A program made the position numbers and the translations under genes. Of a DNA stretch of 7,248 nt, positions 5,893-7,248 are shown piece after piece. Numbering within the stretch: the stretch's first letter is position 1; every line of letters begins with the position of its first letter. The stretch covers positions 1 to 7,248 of the forward strand of contig CACXFP010000133.1 in NCBI GenBank assembly GCA_902766985.1, in the 5' to 3' direction. The notes under the pieces are model-generated. The model searched no databases. It saw only the letters and a list, made by a program, of their open reading frames with translations, and was not told the origin of the DNA. This DNA is from an uncultured Bacteroidia bacterium. GTDB lineage: Bacteria > Bacteroidota > Bacteroidia > Bacteroidales > UBA932.

Positions 5893-6797
5893 TGACAGAA
5901 CATAATTTAGGTACTTTATCTTCTAACTGTAATTTAGTAATAATCGGCAACGGCTTCGATTTGCATCATGGATTGAAGTCTGGCTATTGGCATTATAAGG
6001 AATGGCTTAGGAATGCTCATCCGGAGCTAACAGAGAAACTTAATCAGTATTTTAATGTTTCGGGAGATTGGTGGAATGACTTTGAAGAAAACCTGGCTAA
6101 ATTTGACATTATGAAAATGATTCAGAAGGTTCCACGAGTTTACCCTCCTAGTGACCCAAGGTTTCCTCCAACATTTATTTCTCCCGTTTCTGGCTTTTTT
6201 AAGACGCTGAGGGAACAGATTTTCGAAAGCTTTCAAGAATGGGTTAGTACAATAAAGACAGATGGCACTGGAAGGAAAATCGATCTTCCCTGCGCAAATC
6301 TCTATATTTCATTTAATTACACAGATACTCTTGAGTCTGTTTACGATATTCCGGAGCAACAGATATTGTATATACATGGAAAGGCATCACGCAATGATAA
6401 TCTAGTATTTGGACACTGTAAAAGTCATTATGAGATAGAAAAAGATTACATGCAAAAACATGGTTTAAAAGAAATCGAGAGTTTTTACGATAATGGCCCT
6501 GTCATTACTGACGAAGAGTACCAGCTAACTATGGATGTGTCATTCCTTAAAAAGTACCCATACACACAAATTGTTGGGTATTCAAATATCCTTTCTCCTG
6601 CGGTAAAGAATTCAACTGTTGTACTCTGCTATGGTTTATCCTTTTCAGATGTTGATTTTCAGTATTATGAGTGGCTTGCAGAACAGAATCCGGATTTGTG
6701 CTGGAGGGTTAGTTGGCATACTAAAGAGGATAAAGAGAGGGAAGAATCCTTCTTTAAACAAATGGGGATTACAAATTATTATTTGTTCAACTTTTAA
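5892..6797 (+). CDS. AbiH-family abortive phage infection protein
   Basis: This 301-residue protein belongs to the AbiH family (PF14253), named after a lactococcal abortive-infection phage-resistance gene; the molecular mechanism is not settled. The N-terminal NLVIIGNGFDLHHGLKSGYW (14-33) is the family's hallmark. It is followed by FEENLA (65-69 region), SFNYTDTLESVY (140-151), ILYIHGK (158-164), VFGHC (172-176) and VVLCYGLSFSDVDFQYYEWL (243-262). In the last motif most relatives carry GHS where this protein has GLS at 248-250, so one usually conserved His is replaced by Leu. ATG 5892 is preferred over the in-frame GTG at 5889; the ATG overlaps the stop of the preceding short frame. Length is normal and the frame is intact. 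GC is clearly lower than in the polysaccharide genes, consistent with horizontal acquisition. No hairpin terminator is visible after the stop. Confidence 0.87.
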   Translation: MTEHNLGTLSSNCNLVIIGNGFDLHHGLKSGYWHYKEWLRNAHPELTEKLNQYFNVSGDWWNDFEENLAKFDIMKMIQKVPRVYPPSDPRFPPTFISPVSGFFKTLREQIFESFQEWVSTIKTDGTGRKIDLPCANLYISFNYTDTLESVYDIPEQQILYIHGKASRNDNLVFGHCKSHYEIEKDYMQKHGLKEIESFYDNGPVITDEEYQLTMDVSFLKKYPYTQIVGYSNILSPAVKNSTVVLCYGLSFSDVDFQYYEWLAEQNPDLCWRVSWHTKEDKEREESFFKQMGITNYYLFNF

Positions 6798-6955
6798 ATC
6801 TCTTCAGTCAACCGTACATAGTGAGTTCCATCTGACTTGTCTTAGTATAGGTTTGCAGTTGGATGATTACCAATGGTGAAGAGTTTGCATCATAACAAAA
6901 TGCATCATTGTATAGGGGCCCTGGAGGAATCATTAAATCCATATCCTCTACTTTC

Positions 6956-6986
6956 TTGCATAATGTAAGATTTATTCTTACATTTG
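6956..6986 (+). promoter_or_regulatory. Predicted Bacteroidetes promoter of the parD-like gene
   Basis: TACATTTG at 6979-6986 matches the -7 consensus TAnnTTTG exactly, and TTG at 6956-6958 lies 20 bp upstream as the -33 element. Transcription would start around 6992, giving a leader of roughly 15 bases before ATG 7008. The spacer and -7 box are covered by an inverted repeat, so access of sigma factor is likely controlled by a bound repressor. Upstream of it, 6798-6955 has no gene that I can support. Confidence 0.6.
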
Positions 6987-7002
6987 TTGTGATAAGAATA
7001 AA
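6962..7002. promoter_or_regulatory. Nested inverted repeats, candidate antitoxin operator
   Basis: AATGTAAGA (6962-6970) and TCTTACATT (6976-6984) form a perfect 9-bp inverted repeat with a 5-bp spacer. The second arm is shared with another repeat: TTTATTCTTA (6971-6980) pairs with TAAGAATAAA (6993-7002). Three copies of a TAAGA half-site thus lie in alternating orientation across the -7 box and start point. Ribbon-helix-helix antitoxins bind such arrays as dimers of dimers and repress their own operon, so this is the likely operator for the ParD-like protein. Confidence 0.6.
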
Positions 7003-7007
7003 GAATT

Positions 7008-7248
7008 ATGGCTAGAACGGTAACTGTTACATTGGGACCTCATTTTGAGGATTATATCCAGGCCAGCATAGCGAAGGGAAAGTACAACAATGTAAGTGAA
7101 ATGATTCGCGCAGCCTTGCGTCACCTTGAGGAGGAGGATGCAAAACTGGCCGCTTTCTGCGCTGCCATTGATGAAGGAGATGCCAGTCCTGACGTGGTGG
7201 GTTTTGATGAGGAGGATTTTATTCAGGAGATGAAAGCTGGCTGGAGGG
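7008..7248 (+). CDS. ParD-like type II toxin-antitoxin antitoxin (partial, 3' end cut)
   Basis: Eighty codons are visible and no stop is reached before the window ends. The protein starts MARTVTVTLGPHFEDYIQAS, followed by a KYNNVSEMIRAALRHLEEED stretch (25-44). This is the ribbon-helix-helix fold of ParD antitoxins: a beta strand at about 3-9, helix 1 at 11-23 and helix 2 at 29-43, with the typical G-x-Y-x-x-x-S-E-x-x-R-x-x-L-R turn and helix. The acidic C-terminal part (DEEDFIQEMKAGW, 67-79) would wrap and neutralise a ParE-type toxin. ParD also represses its own operon, in line with the inverted repeats over the promoter. Family length is usually 80-95 residues, so only a few codons are missing, and a parE-like gene would be expected just beyond the window; that partner is not seen. 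The gene is too short and incomplete to name beyond family. Confidence 0.85.
   Translation, partial: MARTVTVTLGPHFEDYIQASIAKGKYNNVSEMIRAALRHLEEEDAKLAAFCAAIDEGDASPDVVGFDEEDFIQEMKAGWR

Noticed and set aside
6619..6879. An 86-codon plus-strand frame across the AbiH 3' end and the following gap
   Set aside because: Most of it is an alternative frame of AbiH, and the part beyond 6797 shows no recognisable protein or start signal.
6798..6955. Search for a terminator or RNA gene after AbiH
   Set aside because: No GC-rich hairpin with a T-run and no tRNA-like fold could be seen. The GGGGCCCT stretch near 6916 is a short palindrome only.

Overview
The window looks like the 3' end of a surface-polysaccharide (capsule or O-antigen type) operon from a member of the Bacteroidota, most likely Bacteroidales, followed by a more AT-rich accessory stretch. 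The taxonomic guess rests on three things: the protein set (a Caps_synth-type glycosyltransferase, a PF14907-type nucleotidyltransferase and a MraY/WbpL-like phosphosugar transferase followed by WbuC), the general lack of strong Shine-Dalgarno sequences, and intergenic matches to the Bacteroidetes -7 element TAnnTTTG. No species can be named from the sequence.

Region 1 (1-5043) is a tightly packed plus-strand operon. It runs: C-terminal end of a family 4 glycosyltransferase; NAD-dependent sugar epimerase/dehydratase (WbpV-like); Caps_synth/GT32-like glycosyltransferase; PF14907-like nucleotidyltransferase; L-rhamnose mutarotase family protein; polytopic polyprenyl-phosphate sugar-1-phosphate transferase (WbpL/WecA-like); and a WbuC-family cupin. 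Gaps are -4 to about 22 bp, and the operon closes with a clear hairpin plus T-run terminator. A plausible joint role is as follows: the epimerase/dehydratase makes an N-acetylated (deoxy)hexosamine nucleotide sugar, the membrane transferase loads it on undecaprenyl phosphate, and the glycosyltransferases extend the repeat unit. The mutarotase and nucleotidyltransferase have unclear roles here.

Region 2 (5044-6797) is lower in GC. It holds a non-coding stretch with a spaced inverted repeat and a candidate promoter, an unrecognised 128-residue protein, a short mosaic of gene debris (a start-less remnant of a second WbuC gene running into an unrelated short reading frame), and an AbiH-family abortive-infection protein whose start overlaps the stop of that short frame.

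Region 3 (6798-7248) is an intergenic stretch with a good Bacteroidetes-type promoter overlapped by nested inverted repeats, which drives a ParD-like ribbon-helix-helix antitoxin cut by the window edge. A ParE-type toxin probably follows outside the window. The area downstream of the polysaccharide terminator therefore looks like an insertion spot for phage-defence and toxin-antitoxin genes.
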